The notes under the pieces were generated by a model. That model worked only from the letters and a program-made list of their open reading frames with translations. It had not been told where the DNA came from and did no database searches. 12,244 nucleotides of DNA, taken from positions 1 to 12,244 of the forward strand of contig CALGTJ010000307.1 in the NCBI GenBank assembly GCA_937901435.1, written 5' to 3'. This document shows, in pieces, positions 1 through 7,542 of this stretch; the stretch's first letter is position 1, and each line of letters opens with the position of its first letter. Both the position numbers and the translations under genes were made by a program. Source of the stretch: an uncultured Rhodobacter sp. (GTDB lineage Bacteria; Pseudomonadota; Alphaproteobacteria; Rhodobacterales; Rhodobacteraceae).

Positions 1-243
1 TCACTCTCATACCGCAGCCGCCAACCGACCGTGGTGAATAATCCGGGTTAGCCAGAATCGACCGTTTCTGACCAGACCCCGAAAAGGGGGATTGGCCCGG
101 TCGCAGCGAAGTGGCGCTTTGTCCGCAAAGCTGTCAGTCGCCAGCCGTCCAAGCAGGCAATTTGGAAGGGTCAAAATGTCTGGTTCGTACCACTAGGGGA
201 ACTGAACAATCCTGTAGGGTGTGTGATTTCACGCGCCACACAC
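1..243. other. Intergenic stretch without a supported gene
   Basis: No reading frame here has a recognisable protein or a convincing ribosome binding site; the frames that cross it run into asd in antisense and look like chance openings. Two small hairpin-capable spots are visible: CCCC-GAAAA-GGGG at 77-89, and a 6-bp stem GCTTTG/CAAAGC with loop TCCG at 116-131. Neither is followed by a T-run, so I do not call them terminators. The left edge may cut into the flank of a neighbouring gene, but nothing shows which one. Confidence 0.5.
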
Positions 244-276
244 AAACAAAAAACCCGCACCAATCGGCACGGGTTT
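244..276 (-). terminator. Rho-independent terminator of asd
   Basis: Read on the minus strand just after the asd stop codon, an 11-bp stem (AAACCCGTGCC pairing with GGTGCGGGTTT, including two G-T wobbles) closes on a 4-base GATT loop. It runs straight into a T-rich tract (plus-strand 244-253 is almost all A). Strong stem, tight loop, U-tract and a position about 20 bases past the stop codon together make this a convincing intrinsic terminator for leftward transcription. Confidence 0.88.
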
Positions 277-298
277 CTGGTTGTCGTGTAAACCAGCC

Positions 299-1321
299 TC
301 AGCCCTTTTTCAGGCACTCGCGGCCCAGCACTTCGGCGATTTGCACCGCGTTCAGCGCCGCACCTTTGCGCAGGTTGTCGCTGACGCACCAGAGGTTGAT
401 GCCGTTGTCGATGGTGGAATCTTGACGGATGCGGGACACGAAGGTGGCGAAGTCGCCGACGCATTCGACGGGGGTGACATAGCCGCCGTCCTCGCGCTTG
501 TCCACGACCAGAATACCGGGCGAGATGCGCAGGATGTCGCGGGCTTCGTCTTCGTCGAGGAAGTCCTCAAATTCGATGTTGATCGCCTCGGAGTGACCGA
601 CGAACACCGGCACGCGCACACAGGTCGCGGTGACCTTGATGCTTTTGTCGAGGATCTTTTTGGTCTCTGCGACCATCTTCCATTCTTCCTTGGTCTCACC
701 GGAATCAAGGAAGCTGTCGATATGAGGGATGACGTTAAAGGCGATCTGCTTGGTGAACTTGGCAGGCGCGCGTTCCTGACCGGGGACATACATGCCCTTG
801 GTCTGGTCCCACAGCTCGTCGATGCCCTGCTTGCCCGCACCGCTGACGGATTGATAGGTCGACACGACAACCCGCTTGATCGTGGCGCGGTCATGGAGCG
901 GTTTGAGAACGACAACCATCTGCGCGGTCGAGCAGTTGGGGTTGGCGATGATGTTTTTCTTGGAATAGCCATGGATCGCGTGGGCGTTCACTTCGGGTAC
1001 GATCAGCGGCACGTCGGCGTCATAGCGATAGAGCGACGAGTTATCGATGACCACACAGCCCACCTTGGCGGCCTTGGGCGCGTAGATCTTTGTCGCGTCA
1101 GACCCGATGGCGAACAGCGCCATGTCCCAGCCGGTAAAGTCGAAGGTGTCCAGATCCTTGGTTTTCAGAATCTTGTCGCCAAATGTGACCTCTGTGCCCA
1201 GGGATTTACGGCTCGCCAATGCGACGATCTCGTCAATCGGGAACTCGCGCTCTGCGAGGATGTTCAGCATTTCACGGCCCACATTGCCAGTGGCGCCGGC
1301 GACGACGACTCTATAGCCCAT
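299..1321 (-). CDS. asd: Aspartate-semialdehyde dehydrogenase
   Basis: Reduces aspartyl-4-phosphate to aspartate-4-semialdehyde with NADPH in the cytoplasm, the branch point toward lysine/diaminopimelate, threonine and methionine. The 340-residue product has the usual length. The N-terminal dinucleotide-binding loop GATGNVG is at residues 9-15. The catalytic cysteine is C130 in NPNCSTAQ, followed by STYQSVSGAG near 154-163. The substrate/active-site segment RVPVFVGHSE contains H243. The ATG at 1319-1321 is preceded by AGGAG at good spacing, and the frame ends in TGA followed by a strong terminator. The gene upstream on the same strand ends 78 bases away, and asd has its own ribosome binding site, so it may be a separate unit or receive some read-through. 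A long plus-strand frame covers the whole gene but is antisense shadow. The identification is secure. Confidence 0.97.
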   Translation of the reverse strand: MGYRVVVAGATGNVGREMLNILAEREFPIDEIVALASRKSLGTEVTFGDKILKTKDLDTFDFTGWDMALFAIGSDATKIYAPKAAKVGCVVIDNSSLYRYDADVPLIVPEVNAHAIHGYSKKNIIANPNCSTAQMVVVLKPLHDRATIKRVVVSTYQSVSGAGKQGIDELWDQTKGMYVPGQERAPAKFTKQIAFNVIPHIDSFLDSGETKEEWKMVAETKKILDKSIKVTATCVRVPVFVGHSEAINIEFEDFLDEDEARDILRISPGILVVDKREDGGYVTPVECVGDFATFVSRIRQDSTIDNGINLWCVSDNLRKGAALNAVQIAEVLGRECLKKG

Positions 1322-1399
1322 TTCGGGTCTCCTAAGGTGATAGACGGTGCCTCTTAGACCATGGGGGGTGTTTAGGAAAGGCTTGTCTTTCCGGGGGGC
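1322..1399. other. Short intergenic gap with a weak hairpin
   Basis: Between the binding-protein stop codon and asd, GGAAAG (1375-1380) and CTTTCC (1387-1392) can form a 6-bp stem with a 6-base loop. No T-run follows it on the minus strand, so at best it is a weak or partial terminator. Two runs of six G lie at 1364-1369 and 1393-1398. The asd ribosome binding site (AGGAG on the minus strand) is at the left end. A promoter for asd should lie here or farther upstream, but I cannot point to convincing boxes. Confidence 0.4.
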
Positions 1400-2428
1400 C
1401 TAGGGGTGGATGATCGCGGCATTCCACTCTGCCAGAAAGCGTTTGCGTTTGATCGGGTCCACGTAGACCAGCAGGCCGGGGTCGAGGCGGATCGGGCGCA
1501 GATGCTGCTCTGCGGCAAGGGCCTGTTCGTCGATCGGGGGCAGGCCCGCCTCGTCACGGATCAGGCGGCGGCCGTTCTCGGACAGAAGGAAATCAAGGAA
1601 GGCACCCCCGAGCACGGGGTCCCCTGCGGTTTGTGGGATCAGGGCCGTGCGCAGGAGGGTGAGGGTAAAGTCCTTCAGTTCGACGATCACACTGTCGCCG
1701 TCCAGTGGTAGGCGCGCCCGAGCGTAGCTGCCAAGCACATTGTAGGCGACGGCAAGGTCGCCCTTGGTGAGCGCGTCGATCATATCCCCTGACGCCCCAT
1801 AAAGTTTGGGCGACAAGGACCCCATGACCTCTGCCAGCCGCCAGAAGGTGTCGGACTGGCGCGCATCCTGTGTGGCAAAGAGGTAGCCCGCGCCGGAAAG
1901 TTGCGGATCATAGGTGCCGATGCGTCCCGTGAAACGGTCAGGATGGTCGCGCAGCAGGCGGACAAGATCCTGGCGGGTTTGCGGCAGATCAAGTCCATCA
2001 AAGGCAAGGCGAGAGGCGATCATCACAACGGGCTCTTGCGCGAAGGCATATAGCTGGTCGCGCCAATAGGCCCATTGCGGCAGGGACTGCGTTTCCGGCG
2101 AGCTGTGGCTGGCGGCAAACCCATCGTTGGCCAGCTTCATTTGCAGGTCCATCGCAGAGGAAATCACCAGATCGAAGGCGGCATTTTCGCCATAGATCGC
2201 CTGAAACACCTCTTGGCTGCTGGCGACAGTGTAATGGACAGAGACATCCGGGCGTAGCCGTTGGAAGGCATCGATCAGGGGTGCAAAGGTGACTGTGTCG
2301 GTCGTGGACAGGATCCGCAGTTCGGCGCGGGGGCTGTCCACGGGAAAATCACGCTCTTCCTCGATCTCAAAGGCTGCAGTCGTGAAGGTCACACAGATCA
2401 GAGCAAGGGCAGTGAAAAACGCACGCAT
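1400..2428 (-). CDS. Periplasmic iron-type ABC solute-binding protein, orphan in a two-component operon
   Basis: A 342-residue exported protein of the extracellular solute-binding family related to Fe(III) and phosphosugar binding proteins. The N-terminus (MRAFFTALALICVTFTTAA) is a typical Sec signal peptide cleaved around residues 19-20. The mature part starts with the family pattern ELRILSTTDTVTFAPLIDAF, followed by FDLVISSAMDLQMKLAN, a middle segment around SGAGYLFATQDARQSD, and a C-terminal FLDFLLSENGRRLI helix. The ATG lies inside the 3' end of the sensor kinase gene (31-bp overlap), with a perfect AAGGAGG six bases upstream, so translation is probably coupled. No ABC permease or ATPase gene is in the window. 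Its place as third gene of a tctD-tctE operon suggests a periplasmic co-sensor for the kinase rather than a transport component; known parallels are HptA with HptRS and PgtC with the PgtAB system. Ligand unknown. The fold is confident, the sensing role is inference. Confidence 0.85.
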   Translation of the reverse strand: MRAFFTALALICVTFTTAAFEIEEERDFPVDSPRAELRILSTTDTVTFAPLIDAFQRLRPDVSVHYTVASSQEVFQAIYGENAAFDLVISSAMDLQMKLANDGFAASHSSPETQSLPQWAYWRDQLYAFAQEPVVMIASRLAFDGLDLPQTRQDLVRLLRDHPDRFTGRIGTYDPQLSGAGYLFATQDARQSDTFWRLAEVMGSLSPKLYGASGDMIDALTKGDLAVAYNVLGSYARARLPLDGDSVIVELKDFTLTLLRTALIPQTAGDPVLGGAFLDFLLSENGRRLIRDEAGLPPIDEQALAAEQHLRPIRLDPGLLVYVDPIKRKRFLAEWNAAIIHP

Positions 2429-3783
2429 GTGCCGCCTCCTTCGCGGTTTTGCAGATCAAGCGTGCCGCCGTGGGCCGTTGCGACCTCGTCAACAATCGTC
2501 AGGCCAAGGCCGGAACCGACCACATCGGCCACATTGCCCCCGCGTTTGAAGCGCCCGACAAGATCGCCCGTCGCCAGCGATCCGATGCCGCGGCCATCGT
2601 CCGTGATGGTGATCATCGCGCTTTCGTTTGCCCGGATCAGGGAAATGCCGATACGGTTGTCGGCGGGCGAATATTTGATCGCATTGTCGATCAGATTGCG
2701 CAGCGCGCTTTCGATCAGCAGGCGGTCACCCTCGATGGTCAAGGCGTCGTCGGGCAGGCTGGTGGCGAGGATCAGATCTTTGAGGTCCGCCGTGGGATCA
2801 AGAGAACGCACCACACCGCGCAACAGATCCCCCAGATCGAACCGTTCGTTCGCGCGCTGATCGGTGCGATAAACCACCGTGGCGTGATCCAGCAACTGGC
2901 TGGCAGAGCGGGAGCTGTCCTCTATCGCGCGGATCATGCGGTGCAGGGTCTGACGGGTGTCGGCGTCCTCGGTCTGACGCAGAGCAATTTCCGCCTGTGC
3001 GCGCACGGTGGCAAGTGGGGTTCGGATATGATGAGCGGCTTCGGTGATGAAGGTTTCGGTGCGGGACAAGGCCCCGCGAAGCCTTGCGATGAACCCGTTG
3101 AGCGAGGTGATCAAGGGTACCATTTCGCTGGGTGCTTCCTGGGTGACGGGGCGCAGGTCTTGTGGGCCACGACGTCCCACGGCCCCGGCGATGTAGTTCA
3201 GCGGACGCAGGGCGGTGTTGGCGGTCAGCAAGGACAAAAGTGCCGCGACAGCGAAGAACCCAAGGCCCAGCGCGGCCCCGCGGTTGGCCATTGTGGCGAC
3301 GATGGCCTCTTGCCCCTGACGGGTTTGGGCGACAAGAACCTGCACCCGCACAGAGGTGCGCCCAACAAGAATGGCGCGGATCACAGCGGCAATGCGTACC
3401 TGTGTGTCGCGGAAATTGCGGGTATAATAGATGGGGGTCAGCAACGGAGCAGTCTCTGTCGGCACGGGCAGGTCTTCGTACCCGGTGACGGTCTGATCCG
3501 CGACGATGATCCGGTAAAACACGCGGTCCTCGCTGATCGAGCCAAGCATGGAGAAGGCGGAATAGAGAATATCGATCTCGACCCCATCGACAGAGCCGCG
3601 CAATTGTTCGGCAATCGCGGTGGTCGCCGCCCCCAGAACGCTGTCTTGAGTAGTCTCGACGGCATCGCGCGCCACCGAGCGGATCGAGAAATAGAGCAAC
3701 ATGGCCAACAATGCCGCCACGACCAGTAATTGCAGGATCAAACGGCGGCGGATCGAGCGCGGAGGCGGAAGCGCCAGCCTCAT
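2398..3783 (-). CDS. tctE: TctE-like membrane sensor histidine kinase
   Basis: A 461-residue inner-membrane kinase paired with the response regulator just upstream. A first membrane helix spans about residues 15-34. A periplasmic TctE-type sensor domain follows (roughly 36-168), then a second helix near 170-190, a short linker, the dimerisation/phosphotransfer helix and the ATPase domain. The H-box is FITEAAHHIRTPLA with phospho-acceptor H251. The N-box is LRNLIDNAIKYS (N363, N367), the G1 box DDGRGI is at 395-400 and the G2 box GSGLGL at 423-428. The residue after the phospho-histidine is another histidine (H252), where E, D or Q is more usual. The start overlaps the regulator stop by four bases (ATGA), and the 3' end overlaps the binding-protein gene by 31 bases. 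By family and context it probably responds to a carboxylate; the actual signal is unknown. Confidence 0.93.
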   Translation of the reverse strand: MRLALPPPRSIRRRLILQLLVVAALLAMLLYFSIRSVARDAVETTQDSVLGAATTAIAEQLRGSVDGVEIDILYSAFSMLGSISEDRVFYRIIVADQTVTGYEDLPVPTETAPLLTPIYYTRNFRDTQVRIAAVIRAILVGRTSVRVQVLVAQTRQGQEAIVATMANRGAALGLGFFAVAALLSLLTANTALRPLNYIAGAVGRRGPQDLRPVTQEAPSEMVPLITSLNGFIARLRGALSRTETFITEAAHHIRTPLATVRAQAEIALRQTEDADTRQTLHRMIRAIEDSSRSASQLLDHATVVYRTDQRANERFDLGDLLRGVVRSLDPTADLKDLILATSLPDDALTIEGDRLLIESALRNLIDNAIKYSPADNRIGISLIRANESAMITITDDGRGIGSLATGDLVGRFKRGGNVADVVGSGLGLTIVDEVATAHGGTLDLQNREGGGTCVRFSLPLL

Positions 3784-4445
3784 CCGTCGGTCAGGCGATA
3801 ACCGACGCCCCTCACGGTCTCGATCCTTGCGCGACTTCCGACCAGTTTCTTGCGCAGGCGACCCACATAAACCTCTATGGCATTGTCAGTGACGGTCTCG
3901 GCAAAGGAAAACAACCGGTCACACAACTGCGCTTTGGAATGGATGCGACCGGGGGCGGCGACAAGGATTTCGAACAGGCGCAGCTCTCGATTACGCAATT
4001 CGCGTGTGTCGCCGTCGATGGTCAGGGTGGCGGATAGGGGATCAAAGATCACATCGGCAAAAGCTTGTCGGGTCTGCGCCGCGCCACCCCGACGCCGCAA
4101 TACCGCCCGACAGCGCGCCTCAAGTTCTGCAAAGTCGAAAGGTTTGGTGATGTAATCATCCGCGCCGATGTCCAGCAATGCGACGCGATCCGACACGGCA
4201 GAGCGCGCGGTCATCACGATCACAGGGGTGTCGCGTTGCGCCCGGCGGTGCCCGGCAAGAAAGTCGCGGCCATCCCCATCTGGCAGCATAATATCCAGCA
4301 AGATCAGATCGTAAGACGCGACCCCCAGATGATCTTGTGCGCTGTGCAAATCCTGCGCCCAGTCCACGGCATGGCCATCCATGGCAAGGCGCTTTTGCAC
4401 CGATTGCCCCAGATCCACATTGTCCTCGACCAGCAAAAATCGCAC
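3780..4445 (-). CDS. tctD: TctD-like OmpR-family response regulator
   Basis: A 221-residue cytoplasmic DNA-binding regulator. The receiver domain has the acidic pair E7-D8, phospho-acceptor D51 in LLDIMLPDGDG, T79 and K101 in ITKPFD. The C-terminal winged helix (about 125-220) carries the OmpR/PhoB pattern DNAIEVYVGRLRKKL and ends RGVGYRL. The start is a GTG at 4443-4445 with only a weak GGGA upstream; the nearby ATG at plus-strand 4461-4463 is in another frame, and no longer in-frame start fits the receiver-domain N-terminus. It is first in the regulator-kinase-binding protein operon and is divergent from tctCBA, the classic arrangement for TctDE control of a tripartite transporter. A tandem repeat directly upstream of its start is a candidate binding site, so autoregulation is plausible. 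Confidence 0.94.
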   Translation of the reverse strand: MRFLLVEDNVDLGQSVQKRLAMDGHAVDWAQDLHSAQDHLGVASYDLILLDIMLPDGDGRDFLAGHRRAQRDTPVIVMTARSAVSDRVALLDIGADDYITKPFDFAELEARCRAVLRRRGGAAQTRQAFADVIFDPLSATLTIDGDTRELRNRELRLFEILVAAPGRIHSKAQLCDRLFSFAETVTDNAIEVYVGRLRKKLVGSRARIETVRGVGYRLTDG

Positions 4446-4577
4446 GTTTTTCCCGTTTTCATGTTGTGTGACAGGTTGCTGTCAGGTTGGTATCGAATCG
4501 TGCAATACTGCAAGGGTGAACCTATTGCGACCAACGCATCCGGTTCGCCCAAGACATATATCTCTGGGAGGAGACTC
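4446..4577. promoter_or_regulatory. Divergent promoter region between tctDE and tctCBA
   Basis: This 132-bp segment must carry promoters for both the leftward regulator operon and the rightward transporter operon. It contains a tandem repeat annotated separately at 4460-4490. A possible -10 for tctC is TGCAAT (4501-4506), about 11 bp past the last repeat, which would suit an activator-dependent promoter without a good -35; I hold this loosely. The tctC ribosome binding site GGGAGGAG is at 4566-4573. No strong sigma-70 promoter is visible for either direction, in keeping with regulator-dependent transcription. Confidence 0.6.
4460..4490. promoter_or_regulatory. Tandem CAGGTTG repeats, candidate TctD operator
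   Basis: CAGGTTG occurs at 4472-4478 and again at 4483-4489, exactly 11 bp apart (one helical turn). The full units are TGACAGGTTGC and TGTCAGGTTGG, identical at 9 of 11 positions. A degenerate third copy, CATGTTG, lies at 4460-4466. OmpR-family regulators commonly bind such direct repeats with 10-11 bp period. The same bases also contain a perfect inverted repeat, TGACAG-GTTG-CTGTCA (4469-4484), so a dimer binding a palindrome is an alternative reading. Assignment to the adjacent regulator is inference from position and spacing. Confidence 0.5.
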
Positions 4578-5543
4578 ATGAAAACGACGTTTCTCAAGGC
4601 CATTGGCCTGAGTGCTGTGCTGAGCCTGTCCGCCGGCGCTTCTTTTGCTGTCGAGTGCATCGCACCTGCGAACCCCGGTGGTGGCTGGGACTTTACCTGC
4701 CGTCAGATCGGCAAGATAATGTTTGACATCGGCGCGGTCGACAAGCCCGTGCAGGTCACCAACATGCCCGGCGCGGGTGGTGGTCTGGCCTATGGCAACG
4801 TTGTCAACGAGCGGGGCGATGATGCAGAACTGATCGTGGCGGCCTCTTCGGCAACCACGACCCGTCTGGCCCAGAACGCCTATGCTGGCATGACAGCTGA
4901 TCAGGTGCGCTTTGTCGGGGCCATCGGTGCCGATCCCGGCGTGATCGTTGTGGCCGCTGACAGCCCGTTCCAGACGCTTGGCGACATGGTCGAGGCAATC
5001 AAGGCAGAGCCGGGTTCGGTTGCTTTTGCTGGTGGTTCTGCCGTTGGTGGTTTTGACCACATGAAACCCCTGATGATCCTGCAAAAGGGCGGCTTTACCG
5101 ACATCAAAAAGATCAAATACATCGGCGTTGACGGTGGCGCAGATGCGATCACCCAGACCGTTGGTGGATTCACGCAGGCAATGACCGGCGACATGTCCGA
5201 AGTTGTCAGCTTTCTCAAGAACGGCGACATCCGCGTTCTGGCCGTGCTGACCGAAGAGCGCGTTCCAGGGTTTGAGGACATCGCGACCGCAAAAGAGCAG
5301 GGCTATGACGTGGTCGCTGTGAACTGGCGTGGTCTTTACGTGCCCAAGGACATCTCTGACGCGCAGTTCGACGAATGGGCTGGCAAGTTGCAGATGGTGG
5401 CTGACAGCGAAGAGTGGAAGCAGGCAATGATGGACAACGGTCTGGCGCCGTTCACCAAAGTCGGTGGCGATTTTCAGTCTTATGTGGATGGTCTTGTCGC
5501 TGACATTGCCATGATGTCCAAAGAGCTTGGGGTCACTCAGTAA
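4578..5543 (+). CDS. tctC: Tripartite tricarboxylate transporter periplasmic binding protein TctC
   Basis: The 321-residue TctC-family binding protein catches the substrate in the periplasm and delivers it to the TctAB membrane complex. The signal peptide is MKTTFLKAIGLSAVLSLSAG followed by ASFA, with cleavage about residue 24. The mature protein opens with CIAPANPGGGWDFTCRQIG, the family's conserved ligand-loop region, where C27 and C41 could form a disulfide. Further family features are NMPGAGGGLAYGNV near 57-70 and the later NWRGLYVPKDIS segment. The start is the ATG at 4578, preceded by GGGAGGAG and immediately followed by the signal peptide; an in-frame extension back to 4065 exists but would run antisense through the regulator gene and hide the signal peptide. 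Its stop overlaps the tctB start (TAATG). The ligand cannot be read from sequence; a di- or tricarboxylate or related acid is the family expectation. Confidence 0.95.
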   Translation: MKTTFLKAIGLSAVLSLSAGASFAVECIAPANPGGGWDFTCRQIGKIMFDIGAVDKPVQVTNMPGAGGGLAYGNVVNERGDDAELIVAASSATTTRLAQNAYAGMTADQVRFVGAIGADPGVIVVAADSPFQTLGDMVEAIKAEPGSVAFAGGSAVGGFDHMKPLMILQKGGFTDIKKIKYIGVDGGADAITQTVGGFTQAMTGDMSEVVSFLKNGDIRVLAVLTEERVPGFEDIATAKEQGYDVVAVNWRGLYVPKDISDAQFDEWAGKLQMVADSEEWKQAMMDNGLAPFTKVGGDFQSYVDGLVADIAMMSKELGVTQ

Positions 5544-6031
5544 TGGCTTCAGACCGAATTTTTGGTCTGATCACTCTGATAACGGCAGTCGCGTATATCG
5601 CGGCTGCCACCCAGATTCAGACGAATTTCTTTTCCGGTGAATACCTGCCAAAACTCTTCCCGATCATGATCGGCGCGGTTGCCGCGATAAGTTCGCTGGT
5701 GATGGTGTTCAAACCCGACCCCGATCCCGACTGGCCTGCCTCGGGGACGTGGCCGTCGATGGCGATTGCCGTTCTGGTCCTTGCGGTCTACGCGGTTCTG
5801 CTGAAACCCCTTGGTTTTCTGCTGCCAACGGTCTTTGCGGCCGGTATTCTGAGCTATCAGATATCGCCACGCATCCTGCCTGCGGTCCTGTCCGGGCTTG
5901 GCCTGTCTGTCGGGCTTTTCGTCCTGTTCAAATACGCGCTGGGGCTGGGCAATATCGTGGCCTACCGCATTCCGACGGCAGCAAAACTATGGGATGCGAT
6001 CAGTATTCTTATTCCGTTCGTGGGGCACTGA
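5543..6031 (+). CDS. tctB: Tripartite tricarboxylate transporter small membrane subunit TctB
   Basis: A 162-residue inner-membrane protein, the poorly conserved small subunit that works with TctA. Four to five hydrophobic segments are visible (about residues 6-24, 40-57, 72-90, 91-105 and 112-135). The TctB-typical EYLPKLFPIMIGA motif precedes the second one, and a charged proline/aspartate-rich loop (KPDPDPDWP) follows it. The start ATG shares a base with the tctC stop (TAATG), so translation is coupled and no strong separate ribosome binding site is needed. The stop lies one base before the tctA start. Identification rests on size, topology and the tctC-B-A order as much as on motifs. Confidence 0.92.
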   Translation: MASDRIFGLITLITAVAYIAAATQIQTNFFSGEYLPKLFPIMIGAVAAISSLVMVFKPDPDPDWPASGTWPSMAIAVLVLAVYAVLLKPLGFLLPTVFAAGILSYQISPRILPAVLSGLGLSVGLFVLFKYALGLGNIVAYRIPTAAKLWDAISILIPFVGH

Positions 6032-6032
6032 C

Positions 6033-7538
6033 ATGGATATTCTTGCGAACCTTTATCTGGGTTTCGGCGTCGCGCTGTCACCCTATACCCTTATGCTGGC
6101 CGTCTGCGGCTGTTTCCTTGGGACAATCATCGGCGCGCTTCCGGGCCTTGGCCCGTCGAATGGCGTGGCGATCCTGATCCCGATCACCTTTACGCTTGGG
6201 CTGGATGCCACATCGGCGCTGGTGCTGATGACCTCGGTTTACTACGGCGCGATGTATGGCGGGCGGATTTCGTCGATCCTGTTGAATATTCCGGGGGATG
6301 AGCCTGCCCTGATGACCACGCTGGACGGCTATCCGATGGCCAAGGCGGGACGTGCGGGCGATGCGCTGGTGCTGTCGGGTGTTGCGTCTTTTGTCGGTGC
6401 GTTGCTGGCCACCGTCGGTCTGATGCTGTTGGCGCCTTCGCTGGCGCGTGTGGCCTTTCTGTTTGGCCCGGCAGAGTATTTTGCGCTGTATCTTCTGGCC
6501 TTCTGCACCCTTGGCGGGATGGCGTCCAACAATCAGGCCAAGGCCGCGCTGGCCGCTTGTATCGGGCTTGGCATCGCGATGATTGGCGTTGATCAGTCTT
6601 CTGGCCTGCCACGCCTGACCGGAGGCAACCTGCATCTTTATGACGGGGTTGATTTCCTTGTCGCCATCGTCGGTCTTTTTGCCATCGCAGAACTGTTCTT
6701 TTTCATCGAAAGCCACGGCAAAGGGTCATCCATCGGCGTTATCCTCGACAAGGTCCGCGTGCCTTGGCGCGATATCTGGAACACGAAATGGACTATGCTG
6801 CGTGCCTCTGGCGTGGGTTTTGTGGCGGGTATCCTGCCCGGCGCGGGGGCCTCTCTGGGATCCTTCCTTGCCTATATGACCGAAAAATCCATCGCTGGAC
6901 CCAAGGGCGGGTTCGGGACTGGCGTGCCAAAGGGCGTGGCCGCACCCGAGGCTGGCAATAACGCCGCCGCTGGGGGCGCTCTGGTGCCGATGCTGACGCT
7001 GGGCGTGCCCGGCTCTGGCACCACGGCTGTGCTGCTGGCGCTGTTGATGACGCTGAATATCACACCGGGGCCGACCCTGTTCACCGAACGGCCAGAGGTG
7101 GTCTGGGGTCTGATCGCCTCGCTGCTGATCGCCAACGTGGTTTTGCTGCTGATGAACGTGCCGATGGTAAAGATCTTTGTAAAAATCCTTATGGTCCCCG
7201 CATGGATCCTGCTGCCCGGTGTCACGATGATTTCCTTTGTCGGGATCTACTCGCTGTCTGGCAGCTACTTTGATCTGCTGCTGATGATCGGCTTTGGCGT
7301 TCTGGGGTATTTCCTGCGCAAACTGGATATTCCCACGGTGCCGGTGATCCTTGGTATCCTGCTTGGCGGCAATATGGAGGATGCCCTGCGCCGCGCCATG
7401 ACCCTGTCGGACGGGGACGTGATGTATCTCTTTTCGTCCCCGATCTCGATTGGCCTGTGGGTCGCGGCGATTGTGGGCTTCGTGGCACCAATGTTCCTGC
7501 GCAGTGTGCTCAGGAAACCTCAGGCAATAACGGATTGA
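6033..7538 (+). CDS. tctA: Tripartite tricarboxylate transporter large membrane subunit TctA
   Basis: The 501-residue permease core of the secondary transporter, of usual family length, with about ten to twelve hydrophobic segments. Both internal signature repeats are intact: GALPGLGPSNGVAILIP (residues 34-50) with the following YYGAMYGGRISSILLNIPG, and the matching second-half LPGAGASLGSFLAYMTEK (from 268), APEAGNNAAAGGA (304-316) and LGVPGSGTTAV (323-333). The start is the ATG at 6033, one base after the tctB stop; the frame is open farther upstream to 5898, but that part overlaps tctB and is not part of the protein. The next gene begins four bases after its stop. Nothing suggests loss of function, and the transporter looks complete. 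Confidence 0.97.
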   Translation: MDILANLYLGFGVALSPYTLMLAVCGCFLGTIIGALPGLGPSNGVAILIPITFTLGLDATSALVLMTSVYYGAMYGGRISSILLNIPGDEPALMTTLDGYPMAKAGRAGDALVLSGVASFVGALLATVGLMLLAPSLARVAFLFGPAEYFALYLLAFCTLGGMASNNQAKAALAACIGLGIAMIGVDQSSGLPRLTGGNLHLYDGVDFLVAIVGLFAIAELFFFIESHGKGSSIGVILDKVRVPWRDIWNTKWTMLRASGVGFVAGILPGAGASLGSFLAYMTEKSIAGPKGGFGTGVPKGVAAPEAGNNAAAGGALVPMLTLGVPGSGTTAVLLALLMTLNITPGPTLFTERPEVVWGLIASLLIANVVLLLMNVPMVKIFVKILMVPAWILLPGVTMISFVGIYSLSGSYFDLLLMIGFGVLGYFLRKLDIPTVPVILGILLGGNMEDALRRAMTLSDGDVMYLFSSPISIGLWVAAIVGFVAPMFLRSVLRKPQAITD

Positions 7539-7542
7539 TCGC

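Noticed and set aside
281..1357. A 358-codon plus-strand frame covering asd
   Set aside because: It lies exactly antisense to a clear Asd with catalytic motifs; its translation matches no family I recognise and reflects GC-rich codon bias.
1375..1392. Hairpin as terminator of the tctDE-binding protein operon
   Set aside because: The stem is only 6 bp and has no T-run on the minus strand; recorded only as a weak hairpin in the gap.
2449..3729. A 426-codon plus-strand frame antisense to the sensor kinase
   Set aside because: The kinase on the other strand has all H, N and G boxes; the antisense product has no recognisable domain.
4065..4577. N-terminal extension of tctC
   Set aside because: It would overlap the response regulator gene in antisense and put 171 residues ahead of a proper signal peptide; the ATG at 4578 has a strong ribosome binding site.
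5898..6032. Upstream in-frame start for tctA
   Set aside because: This part overlaps tctB in another frame; the TctA family N-terminus begins at the ATG at 6033.
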